A DNA stretch of 64,000 nucleotides from Bifidobacterium mellis (GTDB taxonomy: Bacteria > Actinomycetota > Actinomycetes > Actinomycetales > Bifidobacteriaceae). Shown piece after piece: positions 16,724 to 25,130 of this stretch (the first letter of the stretch is position 1; every line of letters starts with the position of its first letter). The notes under the pieces are model-generated. The model was not told the DNA's origin, did no database searches, and was given only the letters and a program-made list of their open reading frames with translations. Made by a program: the position numbers and the translations under genes. Location of the stretch: the NCBI RefSeq assembly GCF_000967265.1, contig NZ_KQ033885.1, positions 849,538 through 913,537 on the forward strand, written 5' to 3'.

Positions 16724-17569
16724 TTAATTTTTATCACCGCCGGCGAGTTGAGTATGCCAGGCAAGAGGGGCTGTAAGGATAGCAGCAGATAGGAGTCCCA
16801 CTGTCAGTAGGATGGTCCCTGCCCAGGCTGCGGTTGTAGTGGGTACCGAATTGACCCATGCCGGTAGGAAAAATGATGACCTCAAGTTCTGCAAAGTTCT
16901 CATTAGTGGTGCAAGTACCCCTAGGAGCAGTGCAATCCAAGAGCATTGCCATATGCATAAGAGGGCCACGATATTCGCCAGGAGTGTCATGGGGGCTATC
17001 GTTTGGGCAATAACCGGCAGGGGCCGTATTCCAGGGTTAATCGCAGTGACAATCAACAAGGCTGCTCCCCCGACGACAATATTGGAGATAAAGGCCAGCA
17101 ATAGCCCAGTAGCTACTACAACTTGAGGTCCCAAAGGCATACTGAGCATTAATTCACGATCATCTTTAATGGAAAAGACCAGGATCATGGTCAGTGCCAT
17201 GTTGAGCATGAGCATATTTGAAAAGATATGCGTACCGAGACTGCCATACCGTGCACCTTGCATAAGGTTGCTAATTAAAACGGAGCACGCTGCTATCGCG
17301 ATTTCCACCAGTAAGATATATCGCGGTATGAGGCGTAATTGTGCCAGAACAAGCGGGCCACAGGAACGTACTTGACGCATGAATGGTATCGGTTGATACG
17401 TTACCAGTGACGGCTTCTGGTGGATGGCCTTCATTACGCTAGTAAAAGCCGGAACTGCCGGCTGGGCATTCTGCTCTTTTTCCCTAAGCGCCTCTTGAAC
17501 TTCACCCCGGTACTCTTCGGTGACCGGGCCTGTGCTGTCTGGGCTTGTGCTCTTATATTTGTCTGTCAT
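16724..17569 (-). CDS. Membrane protein behind the ECF sigma factor
   Basis: A 281-residue protein with a hydrophilic cytoplasmic N-terminus of about 75 residues (EEYRGEVQEALREKEQ) and then about six membrane helices. The start at 17569 follows AGAGG and lies 14 bases after the sigma gene's stop. A cytoplasmic head plus membrane domain next to a sigma factor suggests an anti-sigma-like or sensor role, but no zinc motif (HxxxCxxC) is visible, so it may instead be an exporter subunit (SIKDDRELMLSMPLGPQVV resembles ABC-2 permeases). Function is undecided. Confidence 0.65.
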   Translation of the reverse strand: MTDKYKSTSPDSTGPVTEEYRGEVQEALREKEQNAQPAVPAFTSVMKAIHQKPSLVTYQPIPFMRQVRSCGPLVLAQLRLIPRYILLVEIAIAACSVLISNLMQGARYGSLGTHIFSNMLMLNMALTMILVFSIKDDRELMLSMPLGPQVVVATGLLLAFISNIVVGGAALLIVTAINPGIRPLPVIAQTIAPMTLLANIVALLCIWQCSWIALLLGVLAPLMRTLQNLRSSFFLPAWVNSVPTTTAAWAGTILLTVGLLSAAILTAPLAWHTQLAGGDKN

Positions 17570-17583
17570 AATCACCTCTTCAA

Positions 17584-18180
17584 TTATCTCTGGCTCGGCA
17601 CTTTATGGGTTTTGACAGGAGCGAGGTCGGTCAACTGCGGGCGCAGGATCTGCCTTGCCCGGGCAATGCGAGATTTCACAGTCCCAACCGGGACGTCGAG
17701 CAGGGAGGCTATTTCCGGGTAGGGTAACTCGTGGAGCCAGGCTAGCGTCACCGTGTATGCCATTTCTGCTGGAAGTGCATCAATCCTTTGCCGTATTATT
17801 TCCATCGTCAGATCCTTATTGACCAGTTCTACAGGCTCCAGCTGATCATCGGTTATCGAGTCAAGTTCCACCTGATCCATTTCGTCAGGTGGTTTCGGCT
17901 TGCGACGTTTCATATAAATTTGCCGCCGGGCGATGCCGAGTATCCAGGTAAGTACCTTGCTGTCTGCGCGGAAGGTTTTTGAGGAACGCCAGCAGCCCAG
18001 CCAAGTGTCATTGAAAACTTCACTGGCATCTTCATCGTCGGATATTCGCAGGGAAATAAAGGCTTGGACGGTATGAGCATACTTATGGTAAAGTGCTTCA
18101 AAGGCCGATTCATTCTCAGCGGCCACCATCTTGATCAGCCTTATATCATCGGTGTCTGGATCAATGCGAGATCGTTTCAC
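17584..18180 (-). CDS. ECF-type RNA polymerase sigma factor
   Basis: A 198-residue extracytoplasmic-function sigma factor. Region 2 (about residues 25-95) contains FEALYHKYAHTVQAFI and TFRADSKVLTWILGIARRQ. Region 4 (about 135-185) contains LPAEMAYTVTLAWLHELPYP and IASLLDVPVGTVKSRIARAR. Region 3 is absent, as expected. It is the first gene of a six-gene minus-strand unit with a membrane protein, two permeases, an ATPase and a lipoprotein, so it probably directs its own operon in response to envelope stress. Upstream, TGCATA and TATGCA form a dyad at 18225-18240. No classic anti-sigma factor is adjacent. Confidence 0.92.
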   Translation of the reverse strand: MKRSRIDPDTDDIRLIKMVAAENESAFEALYHKYAHTVQAFISLRISDDEDASEVFNDTWLGCWRSSKTFRADSKVLTWILGIARRQIYMKRRKPKPPDEMDQVELDSITDDQLEPVELVNKDLTMEIIRQRIDALPAEMAYTVTLAWLHELPYPEIASLLDVPVGTVKSRIARARQILRPQLTDLAPVKTHKVPSQR

Positions 18181-18388
18181 TGATGATGTCCTTCTCTGTA
18201 TTGTCTACATCCTGGATATCGTCCTGCATACTGTTATGCAAGCGGTTATCGCGGTTATGCTCCATTGCTATTACGAATTTGCTGAGATGCTGTTTTTTGG
18301 ATCGTCCATCCTGTGAATCCCGTCGCAAGACAAAACATTAACGTCTGCGCATCAAGTAACTTCTCAGCAGGTGTAGGTGTCCTAGCGC

Positions 18389-18922
18389 TTATTTACGCCC
18401 TTTCAAGTACTTCCGTATCTTCTTTAGGGCCCAGTCGTAGTGGCTGGAGGTCGAAGAGATGAAGGCAAAGCCCAAGGTAGAGTTTCCGGTCCATGGGAGG
18501 GCGCCCTTGGTGAACAGCTGTTCGTTGGTGAACGACTGCGCCAGAGCCATGACCTTCTTATGGGATTCAATGAACAGGTTCAAGGCCTGATCGTAGGTGG
18601 TGTCATCATGCTTGTCCCGCAGCTTCACATTCATCTCGCCGTAATTGCGCCAGTTGTAGCCGTCAGGAAGAAAGTCGTGGGTCCTGCCCTGCTGGTTGTC
18701 CTCCACCCAGTTCAACAGCAGCTGATGCCACTCGTAGAGATGGACGAGCACGTCCTTGATGTTCCTGTCGCGTGCCCAATGGGCCCCCTTCTCCTTGCTC
18801 AGGTCGAAGGAAAAGCGGCCATTGCGTTCTTCAGGTGTCAGCGGCTCAAGCAGCGCCATGATTTTGTCGAAGCCATCATCAGCCGCCTTGATGAATTCTT
18901 CCTTGGTGGTCGGTCGCGCCAT
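18389..18922 (-). CDS. ClbS/DfsB-like four-helix protein
   Basis: A 177-residue protein matching the ClbS/DfsB (DUF1706) family. Visible are the N-terminal MARPTTKEEFIKAADDGFDK, the segment RNIKDVLVHLYEWHQLLLNW with the conserved His-Leu-x-Glu-Trp pattern, and the C-terminal FISSTSSHYDWALKKIRKY. ClbS protects colibactin producers by modifying the toxin. Most relatives in other bacteria have no proven substrate. It stands alone between the sigma-ABC unit and the SIR2-HerA pair, so a protective role is plausible but inferred. Confidence 0.85.
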   Translation of the reverse strand: MARPTTKEEFIKAADDGFDKIMALLEPLTPEERNGRFSFDLSKEKGAHWARDRNIKDVLVHLYEWHQLLLNWVEDNQQGRTHDFLPDGYNWRNYGEMNVKLRDKHDDTTYDQALNLFIESHKKVMALAQSFTNEQLFTKGALPWTGNSTLGFAFISSTSSHYDWALKKIRKYLKGRK

Positions 18923-19453
18923 GACGGTCCTCCATTGCTATATTAGCTGTATTTGATGAGCAGCCGAGTGGGCTTGATTTTTATGATTTTGTTATTGCAT
19001 TTCAAAGGCGCTTGCTTTAGCTATTCTACGATGTAACTAGCGCTTGGGCAAAAAGAAAGTGAAATATCGTTTCTGCTGAATGTCCATTTAGATTATTTAC
19101 ATCTACCGAAGCCAAACATGAAATATAGGGTACAGCACTTGCCAGGAATTCTCATTCGCCATATTTGATTTTCAGCATGGACTATGTCACCTCTTTGAGG
19201 GGGAGAAGTTGATATATATGATTAAATATAGCCAATCTCCTACAAGAAATGCGGATCAGCAGTATTGTTATTTGTCAGCATCCGCTTACTTGCACATACT
19301 GTAAAACGTCTATTTCTGTTTATATCTTTAGAAAACTGAATTTTGCATTTGCTTCTACAATTATTAATGTTTCTGAATCGATGTATTTGGTGATATTTTA
19401 ACGATGTAATTACCGTTGAGCATTTAAAGAGGAAATGAGGGGGGTTTTGATTT
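18923..19453. other. AT-rich region upstream of SIR2-HerA
   Basis: Over 500 bases, visibly AT-richer than the flanking core genome, with no gene that can be supported. It likely carries the promoter of the SIR2-HerA pair and the left junction of the acquired segment. No terminal repeat, tRNA fragment or integrase is seen. Confidence 0.5.
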
Positions 19454-20863
19454 ATGTCAGATGATGAGGGCGTTGAAGCAGGCGAGGAAGTAAAAGGACC
19501 CTTTTATAATGTAGAAAGAGGTGGATTTAATAAATCGGAGCATTATTCGAAACAGCAAATTCGCATCTTGGTTCAATCGGTATTAGCAAACTCTGTAAAT
19601 CTCTCTACGCTCATAGGTTCAGGGGCATCTATGCCAACAGTTCCCTTAATGGGTAGCGTTTTCAGTGATTACCGAAAATCCTTAAAAGACCAAGGCAAAA
19701 CGAACCTAGATAGAAAAATCGAAGGATTTCTTAAAAAGCGAGCCAGTGACAACCAAACAACTTTAAGCGAAAGTACTGATGCGGGAAGTGGCGGATTAAA
19801 GAAGGAAATCGAAAACTTCAAAGACATTGAACCATTCCTTTCATGGCTTGATTACCGCGTCTTGGGAGGTGTGGATGAAAAAGAAGACAGCGCTATGTAT
19901 AAGAATATAGTGGCGTTTCTGCTAAAAAAGATCCGTGAAGGAGACGCAAATGAGCAGCAAGAGGATTCAGGAAAAGACAAGGATTCAGGAAAAGACAAGG
20001 ATTCAGATAAGGACAATGTCTGCAATGTAAGCAATAACTATCGAAAAGTGATTCAGGGATTAGGAGAATCAAGAAGAGTTGTAAACGCTCAGAGTAATGG
20101 CCACTATGATGTCGTAAATCTATTCACTACCAACTATGATCTATGCCATGAACGTGCTTTAGAATCCAGTAGATATGCCTATACTGATGGTTTTACGAAC
20201 GGTATAAAAAGCACATTTTCTATGACTGAATTCCATAGAAGACCGGCTGATTTGGAAAATCGATTTAAAGATCACCTAGAATTAGTCAATCCATTTTTCA
20301 GACTGGTCAAATTGCATGGTTCTATAAATTGGAAAAGCGACAGCGAAAATTCCCAAATAATCAGGACACAAACTGTCAATGATACTGATGATGAAGCGGA
20401 TTTGCAGGATGTTTTGATATCGCCAACTTCTTCCAAGTATGCGTTAACTCAAAATGAGCCCTACTCTGACTTGTTCAGAGAATTTGTTAACACACTTGCT
20501 GTGCCTAACACAGTGCTATTTACTGCTGGCTTTAGTTTTGGTGACGATCACATTGCTAAATTAATACTGGATGCACTCGCAAGACCAGATTTTACACTCT
20601 ACGCTTTTGTTTCGAAGCCTATGATCTCAGATGCCAGTAAGAATGGATTATCAGCATTCTATGCGAAAGCAAAATCCGCTAATGCATATTTTATATATCC
20701 ATACAAAGATGCAGAAGGCAAGGAACTTGATGAGGATGCACCCCTACAGTTCTCCGACGTTGCCGACTTTTTTGCCCCAACAATATTTACGTACACAGAT
20801 GTTGAAGACTCAGACGCAACACTTCATATCGACGTGGATACCAAAAAAGGTGGCAAAGAATGA
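19454..20863 (+). CDS. SIR2-domain protein of a SIR2-HerA defence pair
   Basis: A 469-residue protein with a SIR2-like NAD-binding domain, the effector of a two-gene anti-phage system. Motifs are GSGAS at 55-59, FTTNYD with Asn227, KLHGS with His288 (the usual catalytic pair of SIR2 NADases) and GFSFGDDHI at 359-367. Related proteins destroy NAD during infection and cause abortive arrest. A Lys/Asp-rich stretch at 171-188 is made of three 18-base in-frame repeats. The stop overlaps the HerA start by 4 bases. The sequence is AT-rich compared with the flanking core genes, a sign of transfer. Binding of the start is weak: GAGG lies about 14 bases upstream. Confidence 0.9.
   Translation: MSDDEGVEAGEEVKGPFYNVERGGFNKSEHYSKQQIRILVQSVLANSVNLSTLIGSGASMPTVPLMGSVFSDYRKSLKDQGKTNLDRKIEGFLKKRASDNQTTLSESTDAGSGGLKKEIENFKDIEPFLSWLDYRVLGGVDEKEDSAMYKNIVAFLLKKIREGDANEQQEDSGKDKDSGKDKDSDKDNVCNVSNNYRKVIQGLGESRRVVNAQSNGHYDVVNLFTTNYDLCHERALESSRYAYTDGFTNGIKSTFSMTEFHRRPADLENRFKDHLELVNPFFRLVKLHGSINWKSDSENSQIIRTQTVNDTDDEADLQDVLISPTSSKYALTQNEPYSDLFREFVNTLAVPNTVLFTAGFSFGDDHIAKLILDALARPDFTLYAFVSKPMISDASKNGLSAFYAKAKSANAYFIYPYKDAEGKELDEDAPLQFSDVADFFAPTIFTYTDVEDSDATLHIDVDTKKGGKE
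19964..20017 (+). repeat. Three 18-bp tandem repeats inside the SIR2 gene
   Basis: GATTCAGGAAAAGACAAG occurs at 19964-19981 and 19982-19999, and a divergent third copy follows at 20000-20017. Each unit encodes DSGKDK or a variant, so copy changes keep the frame. It forms a charged linker between the N-terminal helices and the SIR2 core. Confidence 0.85.
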
Positions 20864-22755
20864 TCGAGTCCAGCAGAAATAAGCTAAGCGAGTGGCGTAT
20901 AGGCACGATAACCTATGTTGATCAAAAACAAATCAGATTTCGTGCAGTTTCGAGCGACATTACTGACCGGCTGTTGTGGGGGAAATTCCGACATATAAAT
21001 AGCCTCAACCAGTATCTTTTCGCTTATTTGAACACCGCCGTAAAAGTAATATTCAAAGTTATTGCAATAGCAGAGTATGAAAAGCCATACGGACATGAAG
21101 CATCGAATAGGTTCCTAGATGACTACGTTTTCTCAGCTATTCCACTGGGCGCGATCAGTTCTGGTGGTTACAGCCCTGGTGTCGTTGACATTCCAATGGT
21201 TGGTTCTGATATCTATGCTTGCGACGAAACTGAGCTGGCCGTTTTGTTCAACTGTGATGAAAGGCAATCAATCGGGCAATTAGCAGGTTATCGCAATATT
21301 CGGCCTTCTTTGGAACTTGACGATCTTTTTGGCGGCCACACAGCAGTGCTGGGCAATACAGGGTCAGGAAAATCAACCACTATACGACTGTTACTAAGCA
21401 AGATAATGAGGGAACTCGTTTGCCAAAAGCAAGGTATAAAGAATGATGCACTATTTGTTGTGTTCGATCTGCATGGTGATTACAAAAATATAGCTCAGAA
21501 TTTTGAGTCAATCGATTCGGGGAAAGTTACCTATTATGACAATAAGAATTACCATTTATCACCAGGCGAGTTAACGATTGATGACTGGTCCTCGATTCTG
21601 AATCCATCCCAACGAATACAAAAACCCTTACTGGAACGTACAATTCGATATTCATTCTTAACTGATCAGGGGATGAAAAAGCTATATGCAGCTTTGGCAT
21701 ACCAAGCATTGGAAGACACCAATGCGGACAGCCATGCCTCTAGGCGGATTTTAATCTCAAAATATGTTGATAAACTAGAAAAAGATATTAACTACCCCGA
21801 TAGTACAGATCCGAATTTAAAAGAAACGTTTATATTAAATGTACCTGGATCAAGGACGGGAGAGATACGTTCACCCCAGTCATTCAAGGAATTGTTCGAA
21901 CTGTATAATTTGTACTACGGTAATCTACCCGACGGCTTGCAGAGTACATTGCAGGAATGTTTTCTCAACTATTTGACTCCGAAGTTCATGGATGGCAGCC
22001 AGCCGAATATCAATGAGATTCTTAAGGATAAAGATTATTCGAAAGATCCTTCCACAATATCGATGGAGGACATTGACCGGTCCTTAGATTTTGTATTTGC
22101 TGAAGAAGAGGTCAGAGGTAATAAGCAGGCCCGATCTTATTCAGAAGGACTTGTTACTCAGCTTTATAATCTTCGAGAGAAATACTCAGATAATATTTTG
22201 AGCAATTCTGCAAATACGACGTCAGTTTCTTCAATATTAGCTCGTAAGAAAGGATGTGTCATCTTCGATGTTTCCGAGATGCCAGATTCTGATGGGCTTA
22301 AGTTATTCTCTAATTATGTTGCAAGATATCTGTTTGAGAGAAATAGACAAGATGATGATTACGACAAAGAGCCGGTTTATCTTATATTTGATGAAGCGCA
22401 TAGATATATTCGTCAGAATGATCTCACCGACGACAGTATTTTCAATCAAATCGCTCGCGAAGGTAGAAAATTTGGCGTTCATTTAACGATAATCAGCCAA
22501 ATTCCAAGTGAATTATCGAAGGTCGTACTATCGCAGACTGGCGCTTTCATAATTCATAGAATACAAAATGCAATCGATTTGGATTATATAAAAAGGAACG
22601 TTCCGTCCATCACCGCTGATCAAGTCAGTCGATTACCCAGTTTTGCACCTGGTACTGCCGTTGTCCTCGGAAGTGCCTTTCAAGTACCGATGGAACTTGA
22701 AATAGACGGTATTTATAAGGATGAAACTCCAGGAGTTTCAATGTACAAAAGCTGA
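20860..22755 (+). CDS. HerA-like ATPase of a SIR2-HerA defence pair
   Basis: A 631-residue HerA/FtsK-class ATPase (DUF87 plus helicase domain). An N-terminal beta-barrel-like region of about 140 residues (RIGTITYVDQKQIRFR) precedes Walker A GNTGSGKST at 165-173. Walker B is YLIFDEAHRYI with Asp511-Glu512, and the sensor and arginine-finger region REGRKFGVHLTIISQIPSEL follows. HerA proteins form hexamers; in SIR2-HerA pairs the hexamer assembles with SIR2 and controls its NADase. The 4-base overlap with the SIR2 gene supports one complex. No NurA nuclease gene is nearby, arguing against a repair role. It ends directly against the convergent ABC ATPase gene. Confidence 0.93.
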   Translation: MIESSRNKLSEWRIGTITYVDQKQIRFRAVSSDITDRLLWGKFRHINSLNQYLFAYLNTAVKVIFKVIAIAEYEKPYGHEASNRFLDDYVFSAIPLGAISSGGYSPGVVDIPMVGSDIYACDETELAVLFNCDERQSIGQLAGYRNIRPSLELDDLFGGHTAVLGNTGSGKSTTIRLLLSKIMRELVCQKQGIKNDALFVVFDLHGDYKNIAQNFESIDSGKVTYYDNKNYHLSPGELTIDDWSSILNPSQRIQKPLLERTIRYSFLTDQGMKKLYAALAYQALEDTNADSHASRRILISKYVDKLEKDINYPDSTDPNLKETFILNVPGSRTGEIRSPQSFKELFELYNLYYGNLPDGLQSTLQECFLNYLTPKFMDGSQPNINEILKDKDYSKDPSTISMEDIDRSLDFVFAEEEVRGNKQARSYSEGLVTQLYNLREKYSDNILSNSANTTSVSSILARKKGCVIFDVSEMPDSDGLKLFSNYVARYLFERNRQDDDYDKEPVYLIFDEAHRYIRQNDLTDDSIFNQIAREGRKFGVHLTIISQIPSELSKVVLSQTGAFIIHRIQNAIDLDYIKRNVPSITADQVSRLPSFAPGTAVVLGSAFQVPMELEIDGIYKDETPGVSMYKS

Positions 22756-23469
22756 TTAATGTAATTGGTTGCTGATACGGCCATCGCGCACGGCAAACAG
22801 CCGATCGCACTGACCTGCCACCTCATTGTTGTGCGTCACCAGTACGATGGTTTTCTTTTCGTGGTTGGCAAGGTCCTTCAGCACCGATATGACTTTTTCT
22901 CCGGATTCCTGATCCAGGGCGCCAGTCGGCTCGTCCGCGAATACCACGTCTACGTCGGATAACAGGACGCGGGCCAGGGCAACACGTTGCTGCTCGCCGC
23001 CAGACAGCAGGGTGACGCTTTTCTTTTTCTGATCGATAAGACCAAAGTACTTCAAGAGGGAATCCGCCGTCTTTCTGGGAAAGCGGGATCCGCGAAGGGT
23101 GAATGGCAGAGCCAGATTCTGTTCGACTGTCATGCTGGTGATCAGGTTGTAGGACTGGAATACGAAGCCTAGATGCTGGCGTCTGAACTTGGTCATGGCC
23201 GACAGCCCCAGACGGGTTATGTCCTTGCCCAGCAGAAGCACAGTGCCGCTAGTGGCCTTCTCCAGCCCAGCCAGGCAGTACAGCAGAGTTGATTTGCCGC
23301 TGCCTGACGGCCCGATGATGCCGGTCATCTCCCCCGGATAGGCAGTGAATGAGATGTCATTGAGAATGGTCAGTGAATCGCCGCGGCGCGGGGAGACCAC
23401 CATGGACAGCCCCGTAGCTTCAATCGTGGGTGTCGGGCCTCTGCTTTCGCTTACGTTGGGGTTATTCAT
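22756..23469 (-). CDS. MacB/LolD-type ABC ATPase without its permease
   Basis: A 237-residue ATP-binding protein of the MacB/LolD/BceA group. Walker A is GPSGSGKSTLLYCLAG, the signature is LLSGGEQQRVALARVLL, and Walker B is VVFADEPTGALD. Such ATPases are nearly always followed by an FtsX-like permease, but here the next gene downstream is the convergent HerA gene, whose stop touches this stop. The start at 23469 has AGGGGA upstream; frames from 23520 add an unlikely tail. The missing permease suggests that the acquired SIR2-HerA segment joined or replaced part of an ABC operon. Confidence 0.9.
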   Translation of the reverse strand: MNNPNVSESRGPTPTIEATGLSMVVSPRRGDSLTILNDISFTAYPGEMTGIIGPSGSGKSTLLYCLAGLEKATSGTVLLLGKDITRLGLSAMTKFRRQHLGFVFQSYNLITSMTVEQNLALPFTLRGSRFPRKTADSLLKYFGLIDQKKKSVTLLSGGEQQRVALARVLLSDVDVVFADEPTGALDQESGEKVISVLKDLANHEKKTIVLVTHNNEVAGQCDRLFAVRDGRISNQLH

Positions 23470-23649
23470 GGTTGCATCTTTCCCCTGGTTGATCATCGAC
23501 AACCTTCCAGACCGAGGCATCTACGCTCAGTAATGCTGATTCGCCTCGCAGATGTCATGTGCCCTCGTTCGTCGCTTGCCCCTGTATGACGGTCATCCTT
23601 GTCGTCATCAGTCACTTCCATTGATATCAGCGAAAGAAGGGATGAAATA

Positions 23650-23687
23650 CCCTGAGTTACCCTGAATTATCCCTGATTCGACCCTGA
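23650..23687. repeat. Four CCCTGA repeats with helical spacing
   Basis: CCCTGA occurs at 23650, 23660, 23671 and 23682, that is at steps of 10, 11 and 11 bases, about 180 bases upstream of the ABC ATPase gene. One-turn spacing of direct repeats is typical of OmpR/BceR-class regulator sites. No such regulator is encoded next to it. Confidence 0.6.
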
Positions 23688-23783
23688 TTTTTCGAAATAA
23701 GAGGCATGCTCGATCAGCCATGCTTACGCGCCGCCACTGGCAAAGTCAGTAGCGGCGGGGATCAGCTGATTACTGCTGCAGCC

Positions 23784-24824
23784 TCATTCGCTGACAAGCA
23801 GTAGGGATTTGATGGCGGTGCGCTGGTCCATGGCCTCATAGGCTTCCTGGATGTGATCCAAGGCAAAGCGCTGGGTGAAGACCTTGCCTGGCTGGATGCT
23901 GCCCTTGAGCACCTGGTCAAGGAGCAGATGCCTGTCATATGTGGTGACTGCGGCCGTGCCTCCTCGCAGCCCAACATTGCGCCAGAACAGCTTAGAGGTG
24001 TCCATGGTAGCCTGCTGCGGCACGCCCACCCTGCCGACTACTGCGCCGGGCCGGGCCACCCTGATGGCGGTGTCGGTGGACAGCTCGGTGCCCACGCATT
24101 CCAGGACGGCATCGGCTCCTGCTCCGTCGGTGAGGGCCATGACCTGCTCCACAGCAGCGTCGCCGCGTTCAGCCACGATGTCAGTGGCTCCGAATTCACG
24201 CGCCAACTTCTGGCGGTCCTCATGTCGGCTCATGGCAATGATGCGTTCGGCCCCACGCAGCTTGGCTGCTATGACTCCGCACAGACCCACCGCCCCATCG
24301 CCCATGACCACGACCGTGTCGCCTTCTTTGACCTGGGCTGTTGCGGCTGCATGATAACCCGTGGCCATTACGTCGGAGAGGGTCAGCAGTGAGTCGAGCA
24401 TGTCGTCGCTGTAGTCCTCGGGCTGGCCTGGAATCTTCACCAAGGCCCAGTCCGCGTTGGTGAAACGCAGATACTCACTCTGGTAGCCGCCGCTCCCCCG
24501 CCTGTCCGGATCAAGGCAGTCACCGTCGAAGCCGGCCCTGCAGGCCGCGCAGTGTCCGCAGCCATGGGTGAAGGGCGCAATGACGAAGTCGCCTGGCTTG
24601 ACGTGGGTGACTTCGGAGCCCACCTTCTCGACCACTCCGATGGCTTCGTGCCCCACATAACTGCCTGAGGGCATAGAGGAAATTCCCCGGTACCACCACA
24701 GGTCGGATCCGCACACGCAGGCTCGGACGACCCGAATCACGGCATCTTTGGGCTTTTCGATGTCCGGCATCGGCGCTTCCTCCAGCTCGATGCGGCCCGG
24801 CTTCACAAACTTTGCTGCCTTCAT
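23784..24824 (-). CDS. Zinc-dependent alcohol dehydrogenase family protein
   Basis: A 346-residue medium-chain dehydrogenase/reductase. The catalytic-zinc region is CGSDLWWY and GHEAIGVVEKVG, the structural-zinc loop is CGHCAACRAGFDGDC with four Cys, and the Rossmann motif is VMGDGAVGLCGV. The start at 24824 follows GGGGAGCAGGAGC. It oxidises alcohols or reduces aldehydes with NAD(P), but the substrate is not evident. It stands alone; upstream lie imperfect 13-base repeats that may be regulatory. Confidence 0.9.
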   Translation of the reverse strand: MKAAKFVKPGRIELEEAPMPDIEKPKDAVIRVVRACVCGSDLWWYRGISSMPSGSYVGHEAIGVVEKVGSEVTHVKPGDFVIAPFTHGCGHCAACRAGFDGDCLDPDRRGSGGYQSEYLRFTNADWALVKIPGQPEDYSDDMLDSLLTLSDVMATGYHAAATAQVKEGDTVVVMGDGAVGLCGVIAAKLRGAERIIAMSRHEDRQKLAREFGATDIVAERGDAAVEQVMALTDGAGADAVLECVGTELSTDTAIRVARPGAVVGRVGVPQQATMDTSKLFWRNVGLRGGTAAVTTYDRHLLLDQVLKGSIQPGKVFTQRFALDHIQEAYEAMDQRTAIKSLLLVSE

Positions 24825-24995
24825 GCTCCTGCTCCCCATTCTTCACTACCTGGCGGATCCGTCTGCCAAGTATGCGGATGAAACATAGTCTACGGAGTTC
24901 AATCCGCTCGAAGTCAAGTCAAATCCTTATTGTGCGCGATTCACAGAGGTGCGGACAAGATTGTCACACGGGAATACGGTCATAAGATGCAGCCA

Positions 24996-25061
24996 TATAT
25001 AGGTGCTGTATAGGGATGCCGTATAAGGGTTGCTATGTAGAGGTGGTGTATTGAGGTATCG
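24996..25061. repeat. Five imperfect 13-bp tandem repeats
   Basis: Units of 13 bases (one of 14) run back to back: TATATAGGTGCTG, TATAGGGATGCCG, TATAAGGGTTGCTA, TGTAGAGGTGGTG, TATTGAGGTATCG. They lie in the gap between the divergent upstream side of the dehydrogenase gene and the end of the glycosylase gene. Function is unknown. Confidence 0.55.
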
Positions 25062-25130
25062 TCATAGGTCTTGTGACAAATCGTAAGCATCCTTGTATGC
25101 ACGTCATAGGCCGAACCTCAACGATTCAAC

